Shown: piece after piece, positions 7,755 through 16,601 of the stretch
Layout of the letters: the number at the start of each line of letters is the position of its first letter
Numbering within the stretch: the first letter of the stretch is position 1
NCBI RefSeq assembly: GCF_000429525.1
Contig: NZ_AUCA01000035.1
Location: forward strand, 1-34,296
DNA from: Alicyclobacillus contaminans DSM 17975
GTDB taxonomy: Bacteria > Bacillota > Bacilli > Alicyclobacillales > Alicyclobacillaceae
Reading direction: 5' to 3'
DNA: 34,296 bases
Translations under genes and position numbers: made by a program
Notes under the pieces: model-generated
The model's input: only the letters and a program-made list of their open reading frames with translations
Database searches by the model: none
Told to the model about the DNA's origin: nothing

Positions 7755-7768
7755 TGAAAACGCTTGCA
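7755..7768 (+). promoter_or_regulatory. cre / LacI-family operator (perfect consensus match)
   Basis: TGAAAACGCTTGCA agrees with the CcpA catabolite-responsive consensus TGNAANCGNWWNCA at every position. It lies 26 bases before the binding-protein start and 18 bases after the regulator stop, where it would block transcription of the transport genes. CcpA and other LacI-family regulators share this pattern, so either CcpA or the adjacent regulator could bind. Confidence 0.65.
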
Positions 7769-7793
7769 TGATGCGATGCGGGGAGGAATGTAT

Positions 7794-9143
7794 GTGAAGA
7801 AAAAGGCCAGCAAGACTTGGTGGCATACGGGAACTGCGGTGGTTCTCGGCACGGGGTTGCTCGCCGGCTGCGGGGGTGCGAGCGGCAACAGTCAGGGAGA
7901 GGGAAATTCTTCGGGTGGAGGGAATGGCAGTTCTGTGGTGGACTACAGCCACGCCAGTGGGCAAATTGTCTTTGCCGCGTCACCCGTCGGGAATGGAAAT
8001 CAGAACATCATTCCGATTCTGGTCCAGCAGTTTGAAAAATCGCATCCGGACATCAAGGTGCAATTGGTTAACCAGAGCACCGATACGGACACCAATCGCG
8101 CCAGTCTGACCACGCAAATCGGCGGTGGCTCGGCAACACCGGACGTGTACATGGGCGACGTGGTGTGGCCTGCGCAGTTTGCCGCCTCCGGTCTGGCGGA
8201 GCCGTTGAGCAAAGTGCTGCCAAGCAGTTTCTGGAACCGATTCTCCAACGGTCTCGTCAGCGGGGCGACGTATAAAGGCCAGGTGTACGCGGCGCCGTTC
8301 TTTGTCGATTCCTCGTTTCTCTACTACCGAAAGGATCTCTTGGACAAGGCGCACCTGCCCGTCCCAACCAGTTGGGAACAGGTGCAACAGGAAAGCGAGC
8401 AGCTCCAGAAACAAGGGTTGGTCAAGTACGGGTTCGTATGGCAGGGCGCATCGTATGAAGGGTTGACCTGCGATTTCATGGAGTTTCTCACCGATGCCGG
8501 CGGCAAGGTGCTGGATTCGAGCGGCAAAGCGGCCCTCGATTCACCGGAGGCAAACAAGGCGCTCACATTCATGAAGGGGCTGGTGGATTCCGGGGTGTCT
8601 CCGAAGTCGGAGGTGACGTTCCAGGAACCGCAGGCAGAGGACGCCTTTCTACAGGGCAGCGCGGCATTTCTCCGCAACTGGTCGTACGCCTGGAATGACT
8701 CGCAGAATCCGAGCACCTCAAAAGTGGTTGGCAAAGTGGGGGTGACGGTGCTGCCAACGTTTGGTGGAGGCGGTGGATACAGCTACGTGGGCGGCTGGGA
8801 CCTGTATGTCAATCCACACACCAAGAACATGGCGGCGGCACTGGCGTTCATCGACTGGATGACGGGAACCGAGGGACAGAAGATCCTGTCGCAGCTGGAG
8901 ATTCCCACAAACGCCAGCGTGGCTTCGGATCCGTCTGTTCAGTCCAAAAACCCGATTTACGCGCTGGCAAGCAAGACGCACTACGTATCGCGGCCGGTGC
9001 AGAGTTCCAATTATCCGCAGATCTCGCAGGCCATCTACACCAATGTCAACGCTGTCCTGGCGGGCAGTGAGAGTGTTGCCGACGCGTTGAAGAAAGCGCA
9101 GCAGCAAATTGCGCAGGTGCAGAGTTCCGGCGGAGGATTGTGA
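7794..9143 (+). CDS. Sugar ABC transporter substrate-binding lipoprotein (family 1)
   Basis: A 449-residue lipoprotein. GTG 7794 is chosen because GGGGAGG (7780-7786) is seven bases upstream; ATG 7788 would be too close. The signal peptide ends in lipobox LLAGC with Cys26 as the lipidated residue, followed by a Gly/Ser/Asn linker. The mature part has family-1 solute-binding features: IIPILVQQFEKSHPDIKVQL near the start, DVYMGDVVWPAQFA, and YYRKDLLDKAHLPVPTSWEQ. It would capture an oligosaccharide outside the membrane and deliver it to the two permeases downstream. The neighbouring GH13 glucosidase suggests maltose, trehalose or another alpha-glucoside; the exact ligand is not readable. Confidence 0.9.
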   Translation: MKKKASKTWWHTGTAVVLGTGLLAGCGGASGNSQGEGNSSGGGNGSSVVDYSHASGQIVFAASPVGNGNQNIIPILVQQFEKSHPDIKVQLVNQSTDTDTNRASLTTQIGGGSATPDVYMGDVVWPAQFAASGLAEPLSKVLPSSFWNRFSNGLVSGATYKGQVYAAPFFVDSSFLYYRKDLLDKAHLPVPTSWEQVQQESEQLQKQGLVKYGFVWQGASYEGLTCDFMEFLTDAGGKVLDSSGKAALDSPEANKALTFMKGLVDSGVSPKSEVTFQEPQAEDAFLQGSAAFLRNWSYAWNDSQNPSTSKVVGKVGVTVLPTFGGGGGYSYVGGWDLYVNPHTKNMAAALAFIDWMTGTEGQKILSQLEIPTNASVASDPSVQSKNPIYALASKTHYVSRPVQSSNYPQISQAIYTNVNAVLAGSESVADALKKAQQQIAQVQSSGGGL

Positions 9144-9152
9144 TGATGGGAT

Positions 9153-9177
9153 GGGGTGGCCGCGCAGGGGCCACCCC
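9153..9177 (+). promoter_or_regulatory. Intercistronic stem-loop between binding protein and permease
   Basis: GGGGTGGCC (9153-9161) pairs perfectly with GGCCACCCC (9169-9177) around a 7-base loop, with no T-run. Such hairpins commonly protect the upstream mRNA end, so that the binding protein is made in excess over the permeases. Confidence 0.6.
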
Positions 9178-9192
9178 GTTGGAGGTGTCAGG

Positions 9193-10128
9193 ATGAACCT
9201 GCCTGTTGTGACGCAATCTCAGGTGGCCCACCGTTCCCTCCAACAGGGGGACAGGACCTCGGGGTACGTGCTGCTGCTGCCGTCGCTGCTGGTGATTTGC
9301 GCGGTGACGCTGTTTCCCATCCTGTATTCCGTGTGGATGAGCTTGAACCAGGTCAATCTCACAGAAAACGGCTATCAGTTGCAATTTGACGGCCTGGCAA
9401 ACTATAACATCCTGGTGCACAGTGGCGTGTTTTGGCACAGCGTTTGGTTCACGGTGTACTACGCGATTGTGACCGTGGCGGTGGAGTTGGTGCTCGGAAC
9501 GCTGATTGCCTTGGCCATTCAGAACGTGCAGGCGCTGAAGGGCCTGTCACTGGTCGTGATGCTCATTCCGTGGTCCCTCATCACCGTGGTCTCGGCAGAG
9601 ATGTGGTCGTACATCTACAACGGGGTGTACGGTATCTTGAATGCGCTGCTGCAAGCCTTGCACCTCATCGGCGCGCCGGTCACGTGGCTTGGCACGCCGA
9701 CGCTGGCGGTGGTGTCGATGATGGCCGCGGACATTTGGAAGACCACGCCGTTCGTGGTGATTATCGTGCTGGGCGGACTGCAGATGATTCCGGCGGAGTA
9801 TTTTGAAGCCGCGTATATCGACGGAGCGAACCGATGGCAAGTCTTCTGGCATGTGACGTTTCCGCTGTTGCGCGGGAGTTTGGCGCTGGCCGGGCTGTTC
9901 CGCATCCTGCAGGCGTTTGGCGTATTTGACCTGCCCTTCGTCCTGACCAACGGGGGACCGGGCAATGCGACGCAATCGTTGGCCATCTTGGGAGAGGAAT
10001 CGCTGTTCCAAAATCTGCACTTCGGCGTTGGGTCCGCTATTGCCGTCAGCACGGTCATCCTCGTGTTGGGGGCATGCCTCTTGTTCTTATCCGTGTTTCA
10101 GTCACTGGTCCGGGGGGAATCGGCATGA
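9193..10128 (+). CDS. Sugar ABC transporter permease (MalF-type)
   Basis: A 311-residue membrane protein with six predicted helices. ATG 9193 follows GGAGGTG at 9181-9187. The binding-protein-dependent permease motif is near residue 205 (EAAYIDGANRWQVFWHVTFP), with the EAA loop that contacts the ATPase. The C-terminal FVLTNGGPGNATQSL is typical of MalF/UgpA permeases. It should form the membrane channel with the next gene product, whose start overlaps its stop (ATGA). The proteins import the sugar held by the upstream lipoprotein. No ATPase gene is present in the cluster. Confidence 0.9.
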   Translation: MNLPVVTQSQVAHRSLQQGDRTSGYVLLLPSLLVICAVTLFPILYSVWMSLNQVNLTENGYQLQFDGLANYNILVHSGVFWHSVWFTVYYAIVTVAVELVLGTLIALAIQNVQALKGLSLVVMLIPWSLITVVSAEMWSYIYNGVYGILNALLQALHLIGAPVTWLGTPTLAVVSMMAADIWKTTPFVVIIVLGGLQMIPAEYFEAAYIDGANRWQVFWHVTFPLLRGSLALAGLFRILQAFGVFDLPFVLTNGGPGNATQSLAILGEESLFQNLHFGVGSAIAVSTVILVLGACLLFLSVFQSLVRGESA

Positions 10129-10955
10129 AGCAAACGAAGGGAGAGCGCGTGGTTGGATACGGGGTGCTGATTTTGTTCTTGCTCGCCATTCTCCTGCCCT
10201 TCTTCTGGATGATTGTGACGTCGTTCAAGCCGAATACGGAAATCAGCGCCTATCCGCCGACGGTATGGCCGGTGCATTGGACCATGGAACACTATCAAAA
10301 TGCCTTGGGGCGTTTTCATTTTCTCACGTACGTTCGCAACAGCGTCGTGGTGGCGGTGATCACCACCGCCTGCGTGTTGGCGCTGTCCAGCATGGCGGGC
10401 TTTGCCATTGCCAGGCTGCCCATTCGCGGAAAGACGCCCATGTTGATGGGGCTTTTGATGATCTCCACGTTTCCGCCGATTGCCATGGTCACCACGCTGT
10501 ACATGATGATGCGCTGGCTCGGATGGCTCAACTCGTACCAGGCCCTCATCATCTCCTACACCGCCATCAACCTGCCGTTTGCCATTTGGATTCTCCGGAA
10601 CTACTTCCTGCAGGTGCCGATGGCGTTGTTTGAGGCGGCCAAGATGGACGGGGCCGGTCCGTTCCAAACCTTTTATCGCATCTTCTTGCCGTTGACCACG
10701 CCCGGGTTGTTTGCGGCGGCGGTGTTCACCTTCGTCGCTTCGTGGACGGAGTTCTTCATGGCGTTTGTGTTCAACTCATCCGACCAGATGCGTACCATAC
10801 CGGTCGGAATTGCGCTGTTCAGCAGTCAGTTCAGCGTACCGTACGGAGACATTTTTGCGGGTTCCATCATCTCGGTGCTGCCCATCGTCATTCTGGTCGT
10901 AATCTTCCGGCGCTGGATTGTCTCCGGTCTCACTCAGGGGGCGGTGAAAGGTTGA
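10125..10955 (+). CDS. Sugar ABC transporter permease (MalG-type)
   Basis: A 276-residue membrane protein with six predicted helices. The start ATG 10125 overlaps the previous stop by four bases, indicating translational coupling. The EAA loop is FEAAKMDGAGPFQTFYRIF near residue 170. The N-terminal FFWMIVTSFKPNTEI and C-terminal GAVKG end are typical of MalG/UgpE permeases. It partners the MalF-type permease in the alpha-glucoside importer. The glucosidase gene begins 29 bases after it, in the same direction. Confidence 0.9.
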   Translation: MKQTKGERVVGYGVLILFLLAILLPFFWMIVTSFKPNTEISAYPPTVWPVHWTMEHYQNALGRFHFLTYVRNSVVVAVITTACVLALSSMAGFAIARLPIRGKTPMLMGLLMISTFPPIAMVTTLYMMMRWLGWLNSYQALIISYTAINLPFAIWILRNYFLQVPMALFEAAKMDGAGPFQTFYRIFLPLTTPGLFAAAVFTFVASWTEFFMAFVFNSSDQMRTIPVGIALFSSQFSVPYGDIFAGSIISVLPIVILVVIFRRWIVSGLTQGAVKG

Positions 10956-10984
10956 TGCCGGATGGCTGTAAAGGAGGTTGTCCC

Positions 10985-12664
10985 ATGCAAAAACGAGCTT
11001 GGTGGAAAGAAGCGGTGGTATACCAGATTTACCCGCGCAGCTTCATGGACAGCAATGGCGACGGGATTGGCGACCTGAACGGCATTCGGAGCCGGTTGGA
11101 TTATCTGCAAACCCTCGGGGTGGACGTCGTCTGGCTGTGCCCGGTGTACGATTCTCCGAACGATGACAACGGGTACGACATCCGGGATTATTACAGCATC
11201 ATGCGTGAATTCGGCACGATGCAGGATTTCGAAGTGTTGCTTGCGGACCTGCACGAACGTGGCATGAAGTTGGTGATGGACCTGGTGGTCAACCACACCT
11301 CCGACGAACACGCGTGGTTCCAAGCATCGAGATCCAGTCGGGACAATCCGTACCGCGACTGGTACATCTGGCGTCCCGGCCGGGATGGGCGGGAGCCCAA
11401 CAACTGGGCTTCGCACTTTTCCGGATCGGCCTGGGAATGGACGGAAGAGACGGACGAGTACTACCTGCACCTGTTTTCCCGCAAGCAACCGGACCTGAAT
11501 TGGGAGAACGAAGCGGTGCGCAACGCCGTGTACGATATGATGCAGTGGTGGCTGGACAAGGGCATTGACGGATTCCGGATGGATGTCATCAACGCCATCT
11601 CGAAAGTGCCGGGCCTGCCGGATGCGCCGAATCCGACGGGGGCCCGCTACGCCTGGGGCGGCCAATTTTTCTACAATGGCCCAAAGGTGCACGACTACCT
11701 TCGGGAAATGTACCATCGCGTCCTGTCCAAATACGACATCATGACGGTGGGAGAAACGGGCCAGGTGACGACGGCGGACGCCATTCTCTACGCCGGTGAG
11801 GACCGGGGCGAGTTGAATATGGTGTTTCAGTTTGAACACATGGATCTCGACAGTGGCCCCGGCGGCAAGTGGGATGTGCGCCCCTGGCGGCTGTCCGACC
11901 TCAAGCAGGTGATGACGCGCTGGCAAAAAGATCTGTACGGCAAGGCCTGGAACAGTTTGTACCTGAACAACCACGACCAGCCGCGCGCCGTGTCAAGGTT
12001 TGGAGACGACGGCAAGTACCGCGTGGTCTCGGCGAAGATGCTCGCCACGTTCCTCCACCTGCAACAGGGAACCCCGTACATCTATCAGGGAGAGGAAATT
12101 GGCATGACCAACGTGGCATTCTCGGACATCTCCGATTACCGCGACGTGGAAATTCTCAACCTGTGGCGGGAACGCGTGGTGGAGGGCGGTGAAGATCCGA
12201 CGTCCATTCTGGCCGCCATTCACAAGAAAGGGCGAGACAACGCCCGAACGCCCATGCAGTGGGACGACTCCAAGCACGCCGGGTTCACGACGGGTACGCC
12301 CTGGATTCGCGTGAATCCCAATTATCGACGGATTCACGTCAAGGAGGCGCTGGCGAACCCGGATTCCGTGCTTCACTATTATCGAACACTGATTGCGCTG
12401 CGAAAAGCCCATCCCATCGTCGTCTACGGGCGCTACGATTTGGTTGCCGCCGACCATCCGCAGGTGTACGCCTACACTCGCACGCTGGATGACGAAGTCT
12501 GGCTGGTCATCTGCAACTTCACAGCGGAGGAGGTTTCCTTCGACTGGCCCGAGGAAGTACCGACGAGCGAACCGGAGTTTTTGATTGGCAATTATCCGGA
12601 GCAGGAGGGAGACATTCGGCGCATGCAGCTCCGGCCGTACGAATGCCGGGTGTACCGGGCGTGA
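10985..12664 (+). CDS. GH13 alpha-glucosidase / oligo-1,6-glucosidase
   Basis: A 559-residue cytoplasmic enzyme, the usual length for this GH13 group. ATG 10985 is preceded by AAGGAGGTTG. The beta/alpha-barrel motifs run in order: VYQIYPRSFMDSNGDGIGDL (N-terminus), DLVVNHTSDEH, GFRMDVIN with nucleophile Asp200, VGETG with acid/base Glu257, and NNHDQPR with Asp331. QGEEIGMT follows. Hydrolysis of alpha-1,4 or alpha-1,6 glucosides, or possibly trehalose-type substrates, is expected. The Val after the nucleophile Asp (MDVIN) is the residue usually linked with alpha-1,6 preference. It would break down the sugar brought in by the upstream ABC importer. No secretion signal is seen. Confidence 0.9.
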   Translation: MQKRAWWKEAVVYQIYPRSFMDSNGDGIGDLNGIRSRLDYLQTLGVDVVWLCPVYDSPNDDNGYDIRDYYSIMREFGTMQDFEVLLADLHERGMKLVMDLVVNHTSDEHAWFQASRSSRDNPYRDWYIWRPGRDGREPNNWASHFSGSAWEWTEETDEYYLHLFSRKQPDLNWENEAVRNAVYDMMQWWLDKGIDGFRMDVINAISKVPGLPDAPNPTGARYAWGGQFFYNGPKVHDYLREMYHRVLSKYDIMTVGETGQVTTADAILYAGEDRGELNMVFQFEHMDLDSGPGGKWDVRPWRLSDLKQVMTRWQKDLYGKAWNSLYLNNHDQPRAVSRFGDDGKYRVVSAKMLATFLHLQQGTPYIYQGEEIGMTNVAFSDISDYRDVEILNLWRERVVEGGEDPTSILAAIHKKGRDNARTPMQWDDSKHAGFTTGTPWIRVNPNYRRIHVKEALANPDSVLHYYRTLIALRKAHPIVVYGRYDLVAADHPQVYAYTRTLDDEVWLVICNFTAEEVSFDWPEEVPTSEPEFLIGNYPEQEGDIRRMQLRPYECRVYRA

Positions 12665-12708
12665 GCGGGCACGGATGGACTTGCGCCGGCGCCATGGGCC
12701 GAAGCGGC

Positions 12709-12738
12709 TTGACAAACGCGGGCTCGGTTCGGTACACT
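12709..12738 (+). promoter_or_regulatory. Sigma-A-type promoter of the thrS T-box transcript
   Basis: TTGACA (12709-12714) and TACACT (12733-12738) are separated by 18 bases. The start, near 12745, precedes the T-box leader. Confidence 0.75.
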
Positions 12739-12744
12739 GACTCA

Positions 12745-13010
12745 AAATCACTTCGTTAAAGCGTTGAGGAAAGACGCGCCCCAGTCACCGGTTGACCAGA
12801 GACGGGGTACCACCGGCTGAAAGTACCTTGCAACGCGGAACTGGCGGACACCACTTTCCGAGCTGTCACCGGGGAGATTGCATCAAAACGGTGGCCGGGG
12901 CGAACGTTATACGCACAGGAGGGCGCGTGGGCATTGACCCCGCGCTGAAATTGGGTGGAACCACGGGAATCACGTTCTCGTCCCTTTGCGGACGGGAACG
13001 TTTTTATTTT
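12745..13010 (+). promoter_or_regulatory. T-box riboswitch, tRNA-Thr responsive
   Basis: The leader has the T-box hallmarks in order. Stem I has AGAGA and the distal loop CGGCTGAAA (about 12797-12831). A specifier candidate ACC (Thr) is at 12850-12852 (GGACACCACTTTCC). The conserved T-box core TGGGTGGAACCACGG is at 12952-12966, and the intrinsic terminator at 12972-13010. Uncharged tRNA-Thr would pair with the specifier and the T-box bulge, stabilise the antiterminator and switch on thrS. The specifier placement was made by eye. Confidence 0.85.
12972..13010 (+). terminator. T-box conditional terminator
   Basis: ACGTTCTCGTCC (12972-12983) pairs with GGACGGGAACGT (12990-13001) with one T-G pair. 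A T-rich tail follows (TTTTTATTTT, 13001-13010). It is mutually exclusive with the antiterminator formed by the T-box core. Confidence 0.9.
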
Positions 13011-13043
13011 CCAAGCTGTGAGACAGATAAGGAGTGTAGAGAG

Positions 13044-14987
13044 ATGGCGAGTGTGCAGGTACGCTTGAAAGATGGATCCGTTCGGACGTACGAAGCCGGC
13101 ACCACCTATGCCGAGATTGCGGCCTCCATCAGTTCCGGGTTGGCCCGCGAAGCGGTGGCGGCAAAGGTCAATGGACAGGTGGTGGATTTGTCCCGCACGG
13201 TGGAGCAGGATGTCGAACTGGAACTGCTGACCCTCAAAGATCCCGAAGGTGTGGACGTCATGCGCCACACGTGCGCGCACGTGATGGCGCAGGCGGTGGC
13301 GCGGCTCTTTCCCGGCACCAAGTTCGCCATTGGCCCGGTGATTGAGAACGGATTTTACTACGATTTTGCGGATCATGTGTTCACCCCAGAGGATTTGCCA
13401 AAGATTGAAGAAGAAATGCGCAAAATCATCCAGGCCGATTACCCCGTGACGCGCGAAGTGCTGACGCGGGATGAGGCGTTGGCCATGTTCCGGGAGCGCG
13501 AGGATCGGTTTAAGGTGGAAATTATCGAGGATCTGCCGGCGGACGAGACGTTGACCATCTACCGCCAAGGGGAGTTCGTGGATCTCTGCCGCGGACCGCA
13601 TCTGCCGTCGACCGGTCGCATCAAGGTGTTCCAATTGATGTCCATCGCCGGCGCGTACTGGCGGGGCGATGCGTCGCGCGAACAGCTCACGCGCATTTAC
13701 GCGGCGGCGTTCGCGAAGAAATCGGAGCTGGATGCTCACCTGGCCCGTTTGGAAGAAGCGCGTCAGCGCGACCATCGCAAGCTCGGCAAGGAGCTGGGCA
13801 TCTTCATGCTGTCGAAGGAGGTCGGCCAAGGCCTGCCGCTGTGGCTGCCGCGAGGCGCCAAGGTTCGCCGGGTGATTGAACGCTACATCGTGGACCTGGA
13901 GGAGCGCCTCGGCTACCACCACGTCTACACGCCGCACCTGGCCAGCCTGGAATTGTACAAGATATCCGGACACTGGGAACACTACCACGAGGACATGTAT
14001 CCGCCGATGCAGTTGGACAATGAGGAATTGGTCCTTCGGCCGATGAATTGCCCACACCACATGATGGTGTTCCGCTCCGAGATGCACAGTTATCGGGATT
14101 TGCCGCTGCGCATCGCTGAACTGGGTACCATGCATCGCTACGAAATGTCGGGGGCGTTGGCTGGTTTGCAGCGCGTGCGGTTGATGACGCTGAACGACGC
14201 GCACATTTTCCTGCGTCCGGATCAGATTCAGGACGAGTTCACCCGCGTGGTGAAGCTGATTGAACGAGTTTACAAGGATTTCGGCATCAAGGACTACTAC
14301 TACCGGCTGTCCTTCCGCGATCCGGAAGACAAAGTGAAGTATGTGCAGAACGATGAGATGTGGGAGAAGGCGCAGGCGATGTTGAAGCAGGCGATGGACG
14401 AGATGGGTCTGCCATACGTCGAAGCACCGGGCGAGGCGGCGTTCTACGGGCCGAAGTTGGATGTACAGGTGAAGACCGCGCTCGGCAAAGACGAGACCCT
14501 GTCCACCGTCCAGCTCGACTTCCACCTGCCGAATCGTTTCGGCCTCGAGTACATCGGCGAGGACGGCAAGCCGCATCGGCCCGTGGTGATTCACCGCGGC
14601 ATTGTGGGCACCATGGAGCGGTTTGTCGCCTTCCTGCTGGAGCAGTACAAAGGGGCGTTCCCGACCTGGCTGGCGCCGGAGCAGGTGCGGATTGCCACGG
14701 TGGCGGAAGACTTCGTTCCGTATGCGGAACAGGTGGCGGAAACGCTCAAATCTGCCGGTTTCCGCGCGGAGGTGGACCAGCGGCCGGAGAAGATTGGGTA
14801 CAAGATTCGCCAGTCGCAGGTGGAAAAAATCCCATACACCCTAGTCGTGGGCGCGAAGGAAGCGGAGCATGGAACGCTCAGTGTCCGCCGTTACGGCCAG
14901 GGCGATCTCGGCGCGATGTCGACGGAGGAATTTATCGCTCGCCTGCGCGAAGAGGTGGACACCAAGGCGCTGTTGGTTGAATCCTGA
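13044..14987 (+). CDS. thrS: Threonyl-tRNA synthetase
   Basis: A 647-residue class II aminoacyl-tRNA synthetase of normal length, charging tRNA-Thr in the cytoplasm. ATG 13044 follows AAGGAGTG. Residues 1-61 are the TGS domain. The editing domain has the HxxxH pair at His75 and His79 (HTCAH). The catalytic core has RPMNCPHH with the zinc ligand Cys336, and the anticodon-binding domain forms the C-terminal hundred residues. It is transcribed from its own T-box-controlled promoter. The infC block begins downstream behind a separate promoter. Confidence 0.97.
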   Translation: MASVQVRLKDGSVRTYEAGTTYAEIAASISSGLAREAVAAKVNGQVVDLSRTVEQDVELELLTLKDPEGVDVMRHTCAHVMAQAVARLFPGTKFAIGPVIENGFYYDFADHVFTPEDLPKIEEEMRKIIQADYPVTREVLTRDEALAMFREREDRFKVEIIEDLPADETLTIYRQGEFVDLCRGPHLPSTGRIKVFQLMSIAGAYWRGDASREQLTRIYAAAFAKKSELDAHLARLEEARQRDHRKLGKELGIFMLSKEVGQGLPLWLPRGAKVRRVIERYIVDLEERLGYHHVYTPHLASLELYKISGHWEHYHEDMYPPMQLDNEELVLRPMNCPHHMMVFRSEMHSYRDLPLRIAELGTMHRYEMSGALAGLQRVRLMTLNDAHIFLRPDQIQDEFTRVVKLIERVYKDFGIKDYYYRLSFRDPEDKVKYVQNDEMWEKAQAMLKQAMDEMGLPYVEAPGEAAFYGPKLDVQVKTALGKDETLSTVQLDFHLPNRFGLEYIGEDGKPHRPVVIHRGIVGTMERFVAFLLEQYKGAFPTWLAPEQVRIATVAEDFVPYAEQVAETLKSAGFRAEVDQRPEKIGYKIRQSQVEKIPYTLVVGAKEAEHGTLSVRRYGQGDLGAMSTEEFIARLREEVDTKALLVES

Positions 14988-15008
14988 GGCCGGCCGAGAT
15001 CTGCGCCC

Positions 15009-15037
15009 TTGACGAAAGGGCATAGAGGGTTTAAACT
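15009..15037 (+). promoter_or_regulatory. Promoter of the infC-rpmI-rplT operon
   Basis: TTGACG (15009-15014) and TAAACT (15032-15037) are 17 bases apart, upstream of the L20-type leader. Confidence 0.75.
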
Positions 15038-15044
15038 GGTACAC

Positions 15045-15214
15045 GTATGGCATCTTCATATGCGAGACAAGTAGAAGCGATGGCTTCTCACCTTGTGGGC
15101 GTGGGCCGACGGGTTCCTTTCTCCAAATCAGCATTGGCTGCCGCACGAGCCATGCGGCGGCAGGATGCACGTGTGTGAGTGAGAGAGGCGCGGATTCCCA
15201 TCCGCGCCGTTTTT
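15045..15214 (+). promoter_or_regulatory. Ribosomal protein L20-type autoregulatory leader of infC operon
   Basis: The leader contains the segment CTTGTGGGCGTGGGCC followed by TTCCTTTCTCCAAATCAG. I recognise this as the Bacillota L20 leader, in which excess L20 binds the RNA and promotes termination. It ends in a terminator hairpin (GGCGCGGA 15187-15194, TCCGCGCC 15201-15208, then T5 at 15210-15214). The infC start lies 44 bases later. Confidence 0.8.
15187..15214 (+). terminator. Attenuator terminator of the L20 leader
   Basis: An eight-pair perfect stem (15187-15194/15201-15208) with a 6-base loop is followed, after one G, by five T. It sits between the promoter and infC, so it must act conditionally. 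Confidence 0.88.
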
Positions 15215-15257
15215 ATGGCCAGGAAGATGTCCCATTTCACTCTGGAGGTGACAGGGT

Positions 15258-15782
<525 letters not shown>

Positions 15783-15864
15783 TGCATGAGGATTCTGTCG
15801 TGCACTTGCCCTGCACCCTGTGAATGCACCGGAGAAAATGGTCAATGAAACGGAGGATATTCAT

Positions 15865-16065
15865 ATGCCGAAAATGAAGACGCACAGCGGTCTGTCCAAG
15901 CGTGTGAAGCGGACCGCGTCCGGTCAACTGAAACGTGCCCACGCGTTCGCCTACCACAAGGCGGAGGGCAAGAGTGCGAAGCGCAAGCGTCATCTGCGCG
16001 GAACCACTGGGGTTTCCACGAGTGATTTTCGCCGCATCAAGGATATGGTGGCTTATCTGAAGTAA
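15865..16065 (+). CDS. rpmI: 50S ribosomal protein L35
   Basis: A 66-residue basic protein of normal L35 length. The start ATG 15865 follows CGGAGGA. The N-terminus PKMKTHSGLSKRVKRTASG is the L35 signature, and KRKRHLRGTT follows in the centre. The protein belongs to the large ribosomal subunit. The gene sits between infC and rplT in the usual order, so it is probably cotranscribed and controlled by L20. Confidence 0.97.
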   Translation: MPKMKTHSGLSKRVKRTASGQLKRAHAFAYHKAEGKSAKRKRHLRGTTGVSTSDFRRIKDMVAYLK

Positions 16066-16130
16066 GGACAGCGCCGAAATCCATCGCGGTAAACCAGTCT
16101 GATTGCCGATGAATAGGGAGGAAGAACGAA

Positions 16131-16490
16131 ATGGCACGAGTGAAAGGCGGCGTGGTGACGCGCCGACGTCATAAGAAAATCTTGAAGCTGGCCCGGGGCT
16201 ATCGTGGATCGAAGCACCGCTTGTTCCGTACGGCGAAGCAGCAGGTGATGAAGTCCCTGATGTACGCCTATCGCGACCGTCGCGTCCGCAAGCGCGACTT
16301 CCGTCGCCTGTGGATTCAGCGGATTAACGCAGCGGCGCGCCTGAACGGTTTGTCCTACAGCCGTTTCATGTACGGATTGAAGTTGGCGGGGGTTGATGTG
16401 AATCGCAAGATGCTGGCCGACCTGGCGGTTGCGGACAGCAAGGCGTTCACCGAACTGGCCAACGTGGCAAAATCAAAACTGCAAGCCTGA
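16131..16490 (+). CDS. rplT: 50S ribosomal protein L20
   Basis: A 119-residue basic protein of normal length. ATG 16131 follows GGGAGGAAG. It begins [20 protein letters not shown] and has the helix [20 protein letters not shown], both typical of L20. L20 is an early 23S rRNA assembly protein. It also acts as the repressor that binds the operon leader at 15045-15214. The operon ends at the terminator 16539-16564. Confidence 0.97.
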   Translation: MARVKGGVVTRRRHKKILKLARGYRGSKHRLFRTAKQQVMKSLMYAYRDRRVRKRDFRRLWIQRINAAARLNGLSYSRFMYGLKLAGVDVNRKMLADLAVADSKAFTELANVAKSKLQA

Positions 16491-16538
16491 GAATGGCTGC
16501 CTGGAGCATCCGCTTCGGGGCACCGGACAAGGCAGAGG

Positions 16539-16564
16539 ACCGGCCGTTTGACGGCCGGTTTTTT
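16539..16564 (+). terminator. Terminator of the infC-rpmI-rplT operon
   Basis: ACCGGCCG (16539-16546) pairs with CGGCCGGT (16552-16559), with loop TTTGA, followed by a T6 run (16559-16564). Confidence 0.92.
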
Positions 16565-16601
16565 CCATCTGACAGGGTGGATCGGTCGAGGAGGACTGTT
16601 T

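Noticed and set aside
12756-14594. 612-codon minus-strand open frame.
   Set aside because: It lies opposite thrS, where GC-rich codon use leaves the complementary strand open. There is no start signal, and the protein has no plausible domains.
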